Shown here piece after piece: positions 1-12,699 of a DNA stretch of 64,000 bases. The translations under genes and the position numbers were made by a program. The stretch is taken from positions 51,352,486 to 51,416,485 of the forward strand of contig NC_054541.1 of NCBI RefSeq assembly GCF_017654505.1, given 5' to 3'. This stretch comes from Polyodon spathula (taxonomy: Eukaryota; Chordata; Actinopteri; Acipenseriformes; Polyodontidae). Each line of letters starts with the position of its first letter. Positions within the stretch are counted from its first letter, which is position 1. Below the pieces are notes generated by a model. The model searched no databases. It saw only the letters and a list, made by a program, of their open reading frames with translations, and was not told the origin of the DNA.

Positions 1-136
1 CCTTCTGGGTACTGACATCTTCCACATACTGACCACTGGGGCAGCCATGATTCCTAATGTCCCCATCCAGTGAACCAAGAACATTGCATCTAAAGGCTAA
101 TAAACTGTTGGCAATGCCTAAGAGGGTTAGATTCAT

Positions 137-475
137 CTCTAACCATCAAACCACACTGCCTCCCTCCCAACCCCTCCTCTCTCTCCACTACACCACACTG
201 CCTCCCTCCCAGCCCCTCCGCTCTCTTCTCTACACCACACTGCCTCCCTCCCAGCCCCTCCGCTCTCTCCACTACACCACATTGTCTCCCTCCCTGCCCC
301 TCCGCTCTCACCACTACACCACACTGCCTCCCTCCCAGCCCCTCCGCTCTCTCCTTTACACCACACTGCCTCCCTCCCAGCCCCTCAGCTCTCTTCACTA
401 CACCACACTGCCTCCCTCCCAGCCCCTCCGCTCTCTCCACTACACCACACTGCCTCCCTCCCAGCCCCTCAGCAT
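137..475. repeat. 42-bp minisatellite, about 8 copies
   Basis: The phrase CCACACTGCCTCCCTCCCA recurs every 42 bp (for example at 192 and 234), followed by a CCCCTCCGCTCTC segment. Units differ by scattered single bases. Because 42 is a multiple of three and the unit has no stop codon, it yields open frames on both strands that are not genes. The same 19-mer recurs in the 37-bp array near 56.5 kb. Confidence 0.95.
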
Positions 476-1100
476 GTTTGTGCCTGTCCCTGGAGGGATG
501 GTTTGTGCTTGCAGGGCTCAGCTGGGACCGGTGCAGATTACTCCTTTCCACAAGATTGGCCTGTCAGCCGCAGCACGGTTTATAGCCCTGGCTGGCGTGA
601 CGGGAGGAGAGGGGTCGATAGGAGCATGAAGTATTCCACTCCCTTTCTGTTCACCCTGTAACCAGGGGGTTTGGAAAGCACTGGAACTCGCACATGGAGC
701 CCATGGCAGTGCTATTACACACTTTCGCAATGTGCGCAGCCTGTTTGTGACACTGTGCTGTGAGTGTGCATGGAAACCAGACAGGGAGATTCTGGGGCCA
801 GAATCCAGACTATAGATTACTGTCCAAGCAAGAAGATTTCTCAGGAGAGGTCCTGTATTCAGCAGAGTGTGTGTTAAAGATAGCAAGATCCTGAAGCAGG
901 GCCTCAGTGCACAGCTCTGGACAAAAACTTTGCATCGCCTAGAATTTTAAGATTCAGACATAAAAAAAAAAAAATCTGTAATCAAAGAAACTACAAAATC
1001 ATGTTGCAAAAGTCTACTGGAAGCCTTAATAGCACAGTATTTCATTCAGTTTCCCCTAGGGTACTTTTACTAATAAAAAACACACTCTCACACACACACC
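476..1100. other. unique non-coding sequence
   Basis: There is no recognisable gene, splice-bounded exon or RNA. It contains a short A-run near 962-974 and a short CA stretch near 1081-1100. Frames crossing it share no recognisable motif. Confidence 0.6.
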
Positions 1101-1171
1101 CTTGACAAACACACTTAGGTCACATATTCATGTTTGCAGTTTCTCTGTTTCATTGTTTTCAGCACATATTT

Positions 1172-1545
1172 TGAGGGGCAGGGAGGGAGGGAGACGGGCA
1201 GGGAGGGAGACAGGCAGGGAGGGAGGGACAGGCAGGGAGGGAGGGAGAGGGGCAGGGAGGAAGACAGGCAGGGAGGGAGGGAGACGGGCAGGGAGGGAGA
1301 CAGGCAGGGAGGGAGGGAAGGGGCAGGGAGGGAGACAAGCAGGGAGGGAGACAGACGGGCAGGGAGGGAGACAGGCAGGGAGGGAGGGAGACGGGCAGGG
1401 AGGGAGACAGGGAGGGAGAAAGGCAACGAGGCAAACAGGGAGGGAGACAGGGAGGGAGGGGAGGAGGGAGTGGGGAGTGAGGGAGACAGACAGGCAGGCA
1501 GGGAGGGAGACAGGCAGGGAGGAAGGCAGACAGACAGACATAGGT
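1172..1545. repeat. G-rich purine minisatellite (GGCAGGGAGGGAGAC type)
   Basis: Irregular 16 to 20-bp units built on CAGGGAGGGAGAC run for about 370 bp. The plus strand is almost entirely G and A, with many GGG triplets close together, so G-quadruplex or triplex formation is plausible. Overlapping open frames rich in Arg/Gly or Pro/Ser/Leu are repeat artefacts. Confidence 0.9.
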
Positions 1546-1794
1546 ATTACATTCAGATTAATCAATTAATTTTAAAACCACTTTTCTCAAATGAAGTACA
1601 CACACACACTTACTATAACTGATAATGTTTTTTTTTTTCTTTCTAGTTATCCAAACAAATAAATCACAATTTACATAATGCTGAATTATTTACATTGATT
1701 GCATCCCTGACAGGGAGGACAGACCGGAACAAGCCCTCCAGTACACTGGGTTTGAGAAACAGCAAAGCACAGCGACGAAGACACCAGGATTATA

Positions 1795-2675
1795 CAGTGA
1801 ACACAACAGGGATTACACAGTGACTACAAACAGGGATTACACAGTGAATACAAACACGGATTACACAGTGAACACAAACAGGGATTACACAGTGAATACA
1901 AACAGGGATTACAAAGTGAACACAAACACGGATTACACAGTGAACACAAACAGGGATTACACAGTGACTACAAACAGGGATTACACAGTGAATACAAACA
2001 GGGATTACACAGTGAATACAAACAGGGATTACACAGTGAATACAAACAGGGATTACACAGTGAACACAAACAGGGATTACACAGTGAACACAAACAGGGA
2101 TTACACAGTGACTACAAACAGGGATTACACAGTGAATACAAACAGGGATTACACAGTGAATACAAACAGGGATTACACAGTGAATACAAACAGGGATTAC
2201 ACAGTGAACACAAACAGGGATTACAAAGTGAACATAAACACGGATTACACAGTGACTACAAACAGGGATTACACAGTGAATACAAACAGGGATTACACAG
2301 TGAATACAAACAGGGATTACACAGTGAACACAAACAGGGATTACACAGTGAATACAAACAGGGATTACACAGTGAATACAAACAGGGATTACACAGTGAC
2401 TACAAACAGGGATTACACAGTGACTACAAACAGGGATTACACAGTGACTACAAACAGGGATTACACAGTGAATACAAACAGGGATTACACAGTGAACACG
2501 ACAGGAATTACACAGTGAACATAAAGACGGATTACACAGTGACTACAAACAGGGATTACACAGTGAATACAAACAGGGATTACACAGTGAATACAAACAG
2601 GGATTACACAGTGAATACAAACAGGGATTACACAGTGAATACAAACAGGGATTACAGAGTGAACACAAACAGCCA
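1795..2675. repeat. 24-bp minisatellite, about 36 copies
   Basis: The unit contains GGGATTACACAGTGAA and repeats every 24 bp. Variants at one position (GAATAC, GAACAC, GACTAC) are interspersed. The period is a multiple of three, so a stop-free frame encodes an octapeptide repeat with Arg-Asp-Tyr-Thr-Val. That frame has no ATG at its start and no flanking gene structure. Confidence 0.95.
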
Positions 2676-2804
2676 TTAAAACCTTCCATTCCTGGAGACA
2701 GTGTGCTGTCAGTGTGAGCAGTTCAATGAGGTTTGTCTCCTGAGTGAAGGCTGCTCGCTGTCTGAAAACAGACGATGCTGTGCAGGGTTCACAGAGTTCA
2801 ATAC

Positions 2805-5345
2805 AGAAACCCTCTCCCTTCAGAGCCCTGCACAGTGTATAGCATTGTTACAATACACAGACCCCCTCCCTTCAGAGCCCTGCACAGTGTATAGCATTGT
2901 TACAATACACAGCCCCCCTCCCTTCAGAGCCCTGCACAGTGTATAGCATTGTTACAATACACAGACCCCCTTGTTACAACAATACACAGACCCCCTCCCT
3001 CCCCTGCACAGTCAATACACAGACCCCCTCCCTTCAGAGCCCTGCACAGTGTATAGCATTGTTACAATACACAGCCCCCCTCCCTTCAGAGCCCTGCACA
3101 GTGTATAGCATTGTTACAATACACAGCCCCCCTCCCTTCAGAGCCCTGCACAGTGTATAGCATTGTTACAATACACAGCCCCCCTCCCTTCCCTTCAGAG
3201 CCCTGCACAGTGTATAGCATTGTTACAATACACAGACCCCCTCCCTTCAGAGCCCTGCACAGTGTATAGCCAATACACAGACCCCCTCCCTTCAGAGCCC
3301 TGCACAGTGTATAGCATTGTTACAATACACAGCCCCCCTCCCTTCAGAGCCCTGCACAGTGTATAGCATTGTTACAATACACAGACCCCCTCCCTTCAGA
3401 GCCCTGCACAGTGTATAGCATTGTTACAATACACAGACCCCCTCCCTTCAGAGCCCTGCACAGTGTATAGCATTGTTACAATACACAGACCCCCTCCCTT
3501 CAGAGCCCTGCACAGTGTATAGCATTGTTACAATACGCAGACCCCCTCCCTTCAGAGCCCTGCACAGTGTATAGCATTGTTACAATACACAGACCCCCTC
3601 CCTTCAGAGCCCTGCACAGTGTATAGCATTGTTACAATACACAGACCCCCTCCCTTCAGAGCCCTGCACAGTGTATAGCATTGTTACAATACACAGACCC
3701 CCTCCCTTCAGAGCCCTGCACAGTGTATAGCATTGTTACAATACACAGACCCCCTCCCTTCAGAGCCCTGCACAGTGTATAGCATTGTTACAATACACAG
3801 ACCCCCTCCCTTCAGAGCCCTGCACAGTGTATAGCATTGTTACAATACACAGACCCCCTCCCTTCAGAGCCCTGCACAGTGTATAGCATTGTTACAATAC
3901 ACAGCCCCCCTCCCTTCAGAGCCCTGCACAGTGTATAGCATTGTTACAATACACAGCCCCCCTCCCTTCAGAGCCCTGCACAGTGTATAGCATTGTTACA
4001 ATACACAGACCCCCTCCCTTCAGAGCCCTGCACAGTGTATAGCATTGTTACAATACACAGACCCCCTCCCTTCAGAGCCCTGCACAGTGTATAGCATTGT
4101 TACAATACACAGCCCCCCTCCCTTCAGAGCCCTGCACAGTGTATAGCATTGTTACAATACACAGACCCCCTCCCTTCAGAGCCCTGCACAGTGTATAGCA
4201 TTGTTACAATACACAGACCCCCTCCCTTCAGAGCCCTGCACAGTGTATAGCATTGTTACAATACACAGCCCCCCTCCCTTCAGAGCCCTGCACAGTGTAT
4301 AGCATTGTTACAATACACAGACCCCCTCCCTTCAGAGCCCTGCACAGTGTATAGCATTGTTACAATACACAGACCCCCTCCCTTCAGAGCCCTGCACAGT
4401 GTATAGCATTGTTACAATACACAGACCCCCTCCCTTCAGAGCCCTGCACAGTGTATAGCATTGTTACAATACACAGACCCCCTCCCTTCAGAGCCCTGCA
4501 CAGTGTATAGCATTGTTACAATACACAGACCCCCTCCCTTCAGAGCCCTGCACAGTGTATAGCATTGTTACAATACACAGACCCCCTCCCTTCAGAGCCC
4601 TGCACAGTGTATAGCATTGTTACAATACACAGACCCCCTCCCTTCAGAGCCCTGCACAGTGTATAGCATTGTTACAATACACAGACCCCCTCCCTTCAGA
4701 GCCCTGCACAGTGTATAGCATTGTTACAATACACAGACCCCCTCCCTTCAGAGCCCTGCACAGTGTATAGCATTGTTACAATACACAGACCCCCTCCCTT
4801 CAGAGCCCTGCACAGTGTATAGCATTGTTACAATACACAGCCCCCCTCCCTTCAGAGCCCTGCACAGTGTATAGGATTGTTACAATACACAGCCCCCCTC
4901 CCTTCAGAGCCCTGCACAGTGTATAGCATTGTTACAATACACAGTCCCCTCCCTTCATAGCCCGGCACAGTGTATAGCATTGTTACAATACACAGCCCCC
5001 CTCCCTTCAGAGCCCTGCACAGTGTATAGCATTGTTACAATACACAGACCCCCTCCCTTCAGAGCCCTGCACAGTGTATAGCATTGTTACAATACACAGA
5101 CCCCCTCCCTTCAGAGCCCTGCACAGTGTATAGCATGGTCACAATACACAGACCCCCTCCCTTCAGAGCCCTGCACAGTGTATAGCATTGTCACAATACA
5201 CAGACCCCTTCCCTTCAGAGCCCTGCACAGTGTATAGCATTGTTACAATACGCAGACCCCCTCCCTTCAGAGCCCTCACAGTGTATAGCATTGTTACAAT
5301 ACACAGCCCCCCTCCCTTCAGAGCCCTCACAGTGTATAGCATTGT
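2805..5345. repeat. 52-bp minisatellite, about 48 copies
   Basis: The unit contains CAGAGCCCTGCACAGTGTAT followed by AGCATTGTTACAATAC and CCCCCTCCC. The period of 52 bp was measured at 3481 and 3533. The array is very homogeneous in its middle. The left end (2960-3020) and right end (4930-5340) hold diverged or shortened units, as expected when unequal exchange homogenises the centre. Confidence 0.95.
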
Positions 5346-5554
5346 AGCAGGATTGCAGGATCTCCAGCTCCCACATGCAGAGTTTCAGTACAGAGAAGCA
5401 GCAGCCTGAGCAGAAACCCAAATGACAGCAAGTGTGAGATTAAGAAGCACACAGTGACAGCTCAGAGATAACAGAGCGCTACCCATTGCTTTACAATCCC
5501 TATTCTTACCTCTTATTATCACTATCATTACACTATGAATGATCCCTGCTTTAC

Positions 5555-6840
5555 AACTCTGAGACTCCTCTGAGTCTTACAGAATGAACAGGGAGAGCAG
5601 CACTAACTCTGAGACTCCTCTGAGTCTTACAGAATGAACAGGGAGAGCAGCACTAACTCTGAGACTCCTCTCAGTCTTACAGAATGAACAGGGAGAGCAA
5701 CACTAACTCTGAGACTCCTCTCAGTCTTACAGAATGAACAGGGAGAGCAGCACTAACTCTGAGACTCCTCTCAGTCTTACAGAATGAACAGGGAGAGCAG
5801 CACTAACTCTGAGACTCCTCTGAGTCTTACAGAATGAACAGGGAGAGCAGCACTAACTCTGAGACTCCTCTGAGTCTTACAGAATGAACAGGGAGAGCAG
5901 CACTAACTCTGAGACTCCTCTGAGTCTTACAGAATGAACAGGGAGAGCAGCACTAACTCTGAGACTCCTCTCAGTCTTACAGAATGAACAGGGAGAGCAG
6001 CACTAACTCTGAGACTCCTCTCAGTCTTACAGAATGAACAGGGAGAGTAGTACTAACTCTGAGACTCCTCTGAGTCTTACAGAATGAACAGGGAGAGCAG
6101 CACTAACTCTGAGACTCCTCTGAGTCTTACAGAATGAACAGGGAGAGCAGCACTAACTCTGAGACTCCTCTGAGTCTTACAGAATGAACAGGGAGAGTAG
6201 CACTAACTCTGAGACTCCTCTCAGTCTTACAGAATGAACAGGGAGAGCAGCACTAACTCTGAGACTCCTCTCAGTCTTACAGAATGAACAGGGAGAGCAG
6301 CACTAACTCTGAGACCCCTCTCAGTCTTACAGAATGAACAGGGAGAGCAGCACTAACTCTGAGACTCCTCTGAGTCTTACAGAATGAACAGGGAGAGCAG
6401 CACTAACTCTGAGACTCCTCTGAGTCTTACAGAATGAACAGGGAGAGCAGCACTAACTCTGAGACTCCTCTCAGTCTTACAGAATGAACAGGGAGAGCAG
6501 CACTAACTCTGAGACTCCTCTCAGTCTTACAGAATGAACAGGGAGAGTAGCACTAACTCTGAGACTCCTCTGAGTCTTACAGAATGAACAGGGAGAGCAG
6601 CACTAACTCTGAGACTCCTCTGAGTCTTACAGAATGAACAGGGAGAGCAGCACTAACTCTGAGACTCCTCTCAGTCTTACAGAATGAACAGGGAGAGTAG
6701 CACTAACTCTGAGACTCCTCTCAGTCTTACAGAATGAACAGGGAGAGTAGCACTAACTCTGAGACTCCTCTGAGTCTTACAGAATGAACAGGGAGAGCAG
6801 CTCTAACTCTGAGACTCCTCTGAGTCTTACAGAATGAACT
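5555..6840. repeat. 50-bp minisatellite, about 25 copies
   Basis: Each unit contains AGAATGAACAGGGAGAGCAG followed by CACTAACTCTGAGACTCCTCT. The period is 50 bp (5581 and 5631). The main variant, TGAGTCTTAC versus CAGTCTTAC, alternates in blocks of a few units. Confidence 0.95.
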
Positions 6841-6899
6841 TGTGAATTTCAGAGCCCAGGTCAGAGCCCTAGCCCAAGAGCTGAACTTCACAGATCTCA

Positions 6900-7045
6900 C
6901 CTCCCCCACCCCCACCCCCACACACAAACGACAATGAACACACCCCCATCCCCTGTCCCCCATACCCACACACAAACTACAATGAACACACCCCCATCCC
7001 CTCCCTGTACCCACACACAAACTACAATGAACACACCCCCACCCT
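6900..7045. repeat. short C-rich tandem repeat, 3 copies
   Basis: Three diverged units share CACACACAAAC and CAATGAACACACCCCCA. This small array lies downstream of the tetraspanin stop codon on that gene's strand. Confidence 0.8.
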
Positions 7046-7226
7046 CCGCATACCTTGTGTCTTTAGTCCAGGGATGGAGAATTACCAGACTCTGTTATGC
7101 AAATAATTCAGAATTTCATTAAATGTCTCTTTAAAATCATTCTACAAATACAACATTCAAGTGCTAAGCAAAAAAGCATGAAACAAAAGAAGGTTCTGAT
7201 TGTGTAAAGCCCCTGGCTCCTGCTCT

Positions 7227-7967
7227 TCAGTGTAGGGGACCACTCGGTCCCTCTGCCGGCTCGGCCCCTGGGATCCTGGCAGCCAAGAGGCAGGCCAGCC
7301 CGATGCCCACAGCCTGCATGGCGGCCAGGCCCAGTGCGCCCGCGGCGATGTAGAACATGTTGTCGTTCACAAAGTCATGCACCTTCTGGAAGCAGCCATG
7401 AGTGTAGATCCCGGCCGCGCCGCCACCCTCTGGAGGCAAGGGGCTGTTCCTGCAGCCTCTCCGCAGCACACAGCAGCTGGCCGGCACTGAGCCATTGGGC
7501 TCCAGGGACCAGGACGAGGACAGCCAGTCCCTGTAGCTCTGCACCCCGCAGCACTCCAGTGCCCTCTGGAGAGCATCCAGTGCGTCCGCCTTGCCCTCAT
7601 CCTCCCCGTAGGATTGCACGGCCTCCCGCAGCCCGTTCTGGAAGCCCTCGGAGATGTCCTTGCGGTAGAAGAGTCCGGAGAGCCCCGCGGAGAGCCCGGC
7701 CCCCAGCAGGGCCACCTGGAAGAGCCCGTAGGTGCGCAGCAGGCAGCGGTTCTCTGTGGCCGCGCTGAAGCAGCCCAGGAAGCCCCAGGCGATGACGGCC
7801 GCCCCGCTGGCCAGCAGGATGAAGGCTGTGTTGGGGTAGCGGTTGGTGGACAGCACCAGGTAGTCAGACAGGGAGATTTTGGCCCAGACGCCAATGGTGA
7901 ACATGGCCAGCCCCGCCACCCAGAAGAGGAAGCTGAATGCCATGAGGGCGAGTTTGAGCAGAGCCAT
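7227..7967 (-). CDS. tetraspanin, TSPAN6/TSPAN7-like, single coding exon
   Basis: This 246-residue protein has the full tetraspanin layout. Membrane segments lie at about 9-28, 47-67, 80-100 and 205-230, with a large extracellular loop at about 101-204. The loop carries the signature CCG (139-141) and further cysteines at 165, 166, 172 and 192, giving the six-cysteine pattern, plus one N-glycosylation site (NGS, 158-160). FSFLFWVAGL in segment 1 and CCGVQSYRDW in the loop recall TSPAN6/TSPAN7. Tetraspanins organise membrane microdomains by binding partner proteins. I chose the ATG at 7967 because its context (CACCATGG) is near-ideal and it gives the family's normal length. The frame stays open upstream to an ATG at 8282. 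Most vertebrate tetraspanin genes have several introns. This one has none in the coding region, which suggests a retrocopy that has kept an intact frame. The exact orthologue is not certain. Confidence 0.85.
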   Translation of the reverse strand: MALLKLALMAFSFLFWVAGLAMFTIGVWAKISLSDYLVLSTNRYPNTAFILLASGAAVIAWGFLGCFSAATENRCLLRTYGLFQVALLGAGLSAGLSGLFYRKDISEGFQNGLREAVQSYGEDEGKADALDALQRALECCGVQSYRDWLSSSWSLEPNGSVPASCCVLRRGCRNSPLPPEGGGAAGIYTHGCFQKVHDFVNDNMFYIAAGALGLAAMQAVGIGLACLLAARIPGAEPAEGPSGPLH

Positions 7968-8282
7968 GGTGCCCTGTCGTTCCCGTACCACGGGCCGGTA
8001 CCTGCAGAAGGACCAGTCCAGGGCCGGGGGCTCCTCTCTATGTGAGGGCTGGTCCTCGGGCTCTGCTAGGCACTGGCTAGAGGTGCTGTAAGGGGGCAGT
8101 TCACACACACCCAGTCCAGGGGTGGCTGAGCTCCTGCAGGGATCGTTGGGTGTAGAGTAGGGCTTCCTGAATCCTGCGGCTAGGCCCCTGGGTGAAGACA
8201 GCCTCCTAGCCAGCCTCTCCGCACTCCCTGTCAGCTCCAGGCTCAGGCGAGGCAGAGTGTTGTATGGCAGCTGACTCGTCAT
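7968..8282 (-). other. in-frame upstream extension of the tetraspanin frame
   Basis: A stop-free stretch of 105 codons joins an ATG at 8282 to the tetraspanin ATG at 7967. The predicted segment is hydrophilic, rich in Pro, Ser and Arg, and contains PPYSTSSQC. It could be an N-terminal cytoplasmic extension (giving 351 residues) or simply 5' UTR that happens to be open. CTTCTGCAG before GTACCGG, about 33 nt upstream of the inner ATG, also resembles a splice acceptor. Frame openness further upstream, toward 8363, begins only at a GTG and is not supported. Confidence 0.4.
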
Positions 8283-8505
8283 TGCAGAACCTCTCCACTC
8301 ACTCGCTTGCTCCCTCTCCCCTCCCCAGCCCTCCTCTCCCCCTCTCACTCCCCTCTCTCGCACTCTGTTCTTTATGGCTTATTGTTAATGCTGTCCAGAC
8401 ATTAAATCATTCCTGTGATAAAGAGTCTCGAGCCACATCGTTAAGATTTTGGTTTTATTATGGGGATTGTTTTGTTTTGCAGCGCGCTCATCTCCCTTCC
8501 TTCCT

Positions 8506-8512
<7 letters not shown>

Positions 8513-8562
<50 letters not shown>
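8513..8562. repeat. (CT)n microsatellite
   Basis: This is an uninterrupted CT run of about 50 bp, upstream of the tetraspanin gene on its strand. Confidence 0.95.
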
Positions 8563-8564
<2 letters not shown>

Positions 8565-8779
8565 CTCAAACCCCTCCTCCCTCCTCCTCGCTCATCACAC
8601 TGGAAGCTCTGATGGAGGTAGTAGTGGACAGGGATCCAGCCCCTGGGATCCCTTGATCACAGCTCTGTCTTCCAGCTAGTCTCTGAGTGAGAGCAGAGTG
8701 GCCCTGCCTGTCCCACTGCATCTCAGAGATAAACTACCAGGGAGGTGAGAGAGCTGCCACCCAGCCAGGCAGGCAGAGA

Positions 8780-9033
8780 CACTGCGAGTGTGTGTGTGTC
8801 AGTCAGATGGGGGTTGCTGTGTGTGTGTACCTTTTCCTGTGTTTCTGTGTGCGTGTCCGTGCGTGTTCCTGTGTGAGTGTGTGTGTGTGCATGTGTGTGT
8901 GTGAGTGTGTGTGTGTGTGCATGTTCCTGTGTGTGCTCCTGTGTATACGTGTTCCTGTGTGTGTATATGTTCCTATGTGCATGTGTGTTCCTGTGTGTGT
9001 ACGTGTGTGTTCCTGTGTGTGTGTGTGTGTGTG

Positions 9034-9072
<39 letters not shown>

Positions 9073-9098
9073 CCTGTGTGTTCTTGTGTGTGTGTGTT

Positions 9099-9131
<33 letters not shown>

Positions 9132-9190
9132 CTGTGTGTGGGTGTGCGTGTTCCTGTGTTTGTGTTCTTCTGTGTGTTCCTTTGTTTGTC
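8780..9190. repeat. (TG)n-rich microsatellite with TTCC interruptions
   Basis: TG runs are broken by TTCCTGTGTG and similar. It passes directly into the 22-bp array at about 9195. The Cys/Val-rich open frames across it are artefacts. Confidence 0.95.
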
Positions 9191-9194
9191 TGCT

Positions 9195-10825
9195 GGTTAG
9201 TGGGTGTGGAGGAGCTGGTTAGTGGGTGTGGAGGAGCTGGTTGGTGGGTGTGGAGGAGCTGGTTAGTGGGTGTGGAGGAGCTGGTTAGTGGGTGTGGAGG
9301 AGCTGGTTGGTGGGTGTGGAGGAGCTGGTTAGTAGGTATGGAGGAGCTGGTTAGTGGGTGTGGAGGAGCTGGTTAGTAGGTATGGAGGAGCTGGTTAGTG
9401 GGTGTGGAGGAGCTGGTTAGTGGGTGTGGAGGAGCTGGTTAGTGGGTGTGGAGGAGCTGGTTAGTGGGTGTGGAGGAGCTGGTTAGTGGGTGTGGAGGAG
9501 CTGGTTGGTGGGTGTGGAGGAGCTGGTTGGTGGGTGTGGAGGAGCTGGTTAGTGGGTGTGGAGGAGCTGGTTGGTGGGTGTGGAGGAGCTGGTTAGTGGG
9601 TGTGGAGGAGCTGGTTAGTGGGTGTGGAGGAGCTGGTTAGTGGGTGTGGAGGAGCTGGTTAGTGGGTGTGGAGGAGCTGGTTGGTGGGTGTGGAGGAGCT
9701 GGTTGGTGGGTGTGGAGGAGCTGGTTGGTGGGTGTGGAGGAGCTGGTTGGTGGGTGTGGAGGAGCTGGTTAGTGGGTGTGGAGGAGCTGGTTAGTGGGTG
9801 TGGAGGAGCTGGTTAGTGGGTGTGGAGGAGCTGGTTAGTGGGTGTGGAGGAGCTGGTTAGTGGGTGTGGAGGAGCTGGTTGGTGGGTGTGGAGGAGCTGG
9901 TTGGTAGGTATGGAGGAGCTGGTTAGTGGGTGTGGAGGAGCTGGTTAGTGGGTGTGGAGGAGCTGGTTAGTGGGTGTGGAGGAGCTGGTTAGTGGGTGTG
10001 GAGGAGCTGGTTAGTGGGTGTGGAGGAGCTGGTTAGTGGGTGTGGAGGAGCTGGTTAGTGGGTGTGGAGGAGCTGGTTAGTGGGTGTGGAGGAGCTGGTT
10101 AGTGGGTGTGGAGGAGCTGGTTAGTGGGTGTGCAGGAGCTGGTCGGTGGGTGTGGAGGAGCTGGTTGGTAGGTATGGAGGAGCTGGTTAGTGGGTGTGGA
10201 GGAGCTGGTTAGTGGGTGTGGAGGAGCTGGTTGGTGGGTGTGGAGGAGCTGGTTAGTAGGTATGGAGGAGCTGGTTAGTGGGTGTGGAGGAGCTGGTTAG
10301 TAGGTATGGAGGAGCTGGTTGGTGGGTGTGGAGGAGCTGGTTAGTGGGTGTGGAGGAGCTGGTTGGTGGGTGTGGAGGAGCTGGTTAGTGGGTGTGGAGG
10401 AGCTGGTTGGTGGGTGTGGAGGAGCTGGTTAGTAGATATGGAGGAGCTGGTTAGTGGGTGTGGAGGAGCTGGTTGGTGGGTGTGGAGGAGCTGGTTAGTA
10501 GGTATGGAGGAGCTGGTTAGTGGGTGTGGAGGAGCTGGTTAGTAGGTGTGGAGGAGCTGGTTGGTGGGTGTGGAGGAGCTGGTTAGTGGGTGTGGAGGAG
10601 CTGGTTGGTGGGTGTGGAGGAGCTGGTTAGTGGGTGTGGAGGAGCTGGTTGGTGGGTGTGGAGGAGCTGGTTAGTGGGTGTGGAGGAGCTGGTTGGTGGG
10701 TGTGGAGGAGCTGGTTAGTAGGTATGGAGGAGCTGGTTGGTGGGTGTGGAGGAGCTTGTTAGTGGGTGTGGAGGAGCTGGTTGGTGGGTGTGGAGGAGCT
10801 GGTTGGTGGGTGTGGAGGAGCTGCT
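9195..10825. repeat. 22-bp minisatellite, about 74 copies
   Basis: The unit contains GTGTGGAGGAGCTGGTTAGT and repeats every 22 bp. Two sites vary: TTAGT versus TTGGT, and GGGTGTGG versus AGGTATGG. The linked AGGTATGG variant appears in scattered small clusters, a useful internal barcode. Open frames repeat every 66 bp and are not genes. Confidence 0.96.
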
Positions 10826-11420
10826 TCAACACATCATTTTTATCAGTTCTCTTGGAGTGTCAAGTTGACTCTCATGTATAAAAAGATACTCTGCCGATAC
10901 AAATGAAAATAGTTCAGGCATGTAATTATAAAACACTTTTGAAAATGCATTGTGTCCAGTGTGAGGCTATTGAAAGATCTATAAATGAGACAGCGTGGTT
11001 CTCACATCCAGAGCTCATTCTCCTCCTCAGAGAGCAGAGTTCACGTTGGCCTCTGCGACCCAGTCTGCTCAGCCCAACACTTCCTCAATTCAATACTAAT
11101 TAAACAGACTCCAGCAGGAGCTGTAGAGACGGAGAAACTCATAGCACAAAACTAACATTCTGGCTCCTGTTTCACTGTATCAGACAGTCACTATGAAAGC
11201 TCCTGCATGCTGCTCCCACAGTGTATTGCACAGGAAATGTCACTCTTTATGAGAGTTGTAATGAAATTGCCACCACGTGAGGTACGGATTGAAGAGATGA
11301 AGAGCACATCCATCACTGTCTGACAGCAAAGAGCTAAAGAGGCAGCTTCTGCCAGAGTCACTCAGCTGGAAAATCATTGTGAAAGGAGACCCTGCAAATG
11401 CACACAGACACATTGACACA
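10826..11420. other. unique non-coding sequence
   Basis: About 600 bp between arrays with no recognisable exon. Open frames here are short and share no family motif that I recognise. Confidence 0.55.
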
Positions 11421-11426
11421 CTGCCG

Positions 11427-12162
<736 letters not shown>

Positions 12163-12274
12163 ATCAACACACCACAGACACACTCATTGCATACACACAC
12201 ACACCCCACATGCACACACACAGACACACACTCACTGCACATACAAAGCACCAAAGTGATTAGTAGCACTGTTG

Positions 12275-12697
12275 ATCAGCTTGCAGTGCACAGCTCAGTA
12301 CAGTGTGTGTGGATCAGCTTGCAGTGCACAGCTCAGTACAGTGTGTGTGGATCAGCTTGCAGTGCACAGCTCAGTACAGTGTGTGTGGATCAGCTTGCAG
12401 TGCACAGCTCAGTACAGTGTGTGTGGATCAGCTTGCAGTGCACAGCTCAGTACAGTGTGTGTGGATCAGCTTGCAGTGCACAGCTCAGTACAGTGTGTGT
12501 GGATCAGCTTGCAGTGCACAGCTCAGTACAGTGTGTGTGGATCAGCTTGCAGTGCACAGCTCAGTACAGTGTGTCTGGATCAGCTTGCAGTGCACAGCTC
12601 AGTACAGTGTGTGTGGATCAGCTTGCAGTGCACAGCTCAGTACAGTGTGTGTGGATCAGCTTGCAGTGCACAGCTCAGTACAGTGTGTGTGGATCAG
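12275..12697. repeat. 38-bp minisatellite, about 11 copies
   Basis: The unit contains GGATCAGCTTGCAGTGCACA then GCTCAGTACAGTGTGTGT. The period is 38 bp (12311 and 12349). The copies are almost identical, with one GTGTCTGG variant near 12572. Confidence 0.96.
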
Positions 12698-12699
12698 AA

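Noticed and set aside
1820..2518. Octapeptide-repeat frame of 232 codons
   Set aside because: This is an in-frame 24-bp minisatellite starting at GTG with no flanking gene features.
2805..6840. CRISPR-like regular arrays
   Set aside because: The repeats are contiguous, without unique spacers, and the genome is eukaryotic.
7334..8091. Plus-strand and alternate minus-strand frames overlapping the tetraspanin
   Set aside because: They are shadows of a GC-rich coding region. Only the minus frame ending at 7227 shows the four membrane segments and CCG motif.
8283..8363. Further N-terminal extension of the tetraspanin frame to 8363
   Set aside because: It begins at a GTG, has no ATG, and the sequence is a low-complexity Arg/Glu/Gly stretch from purine-rich DNA.
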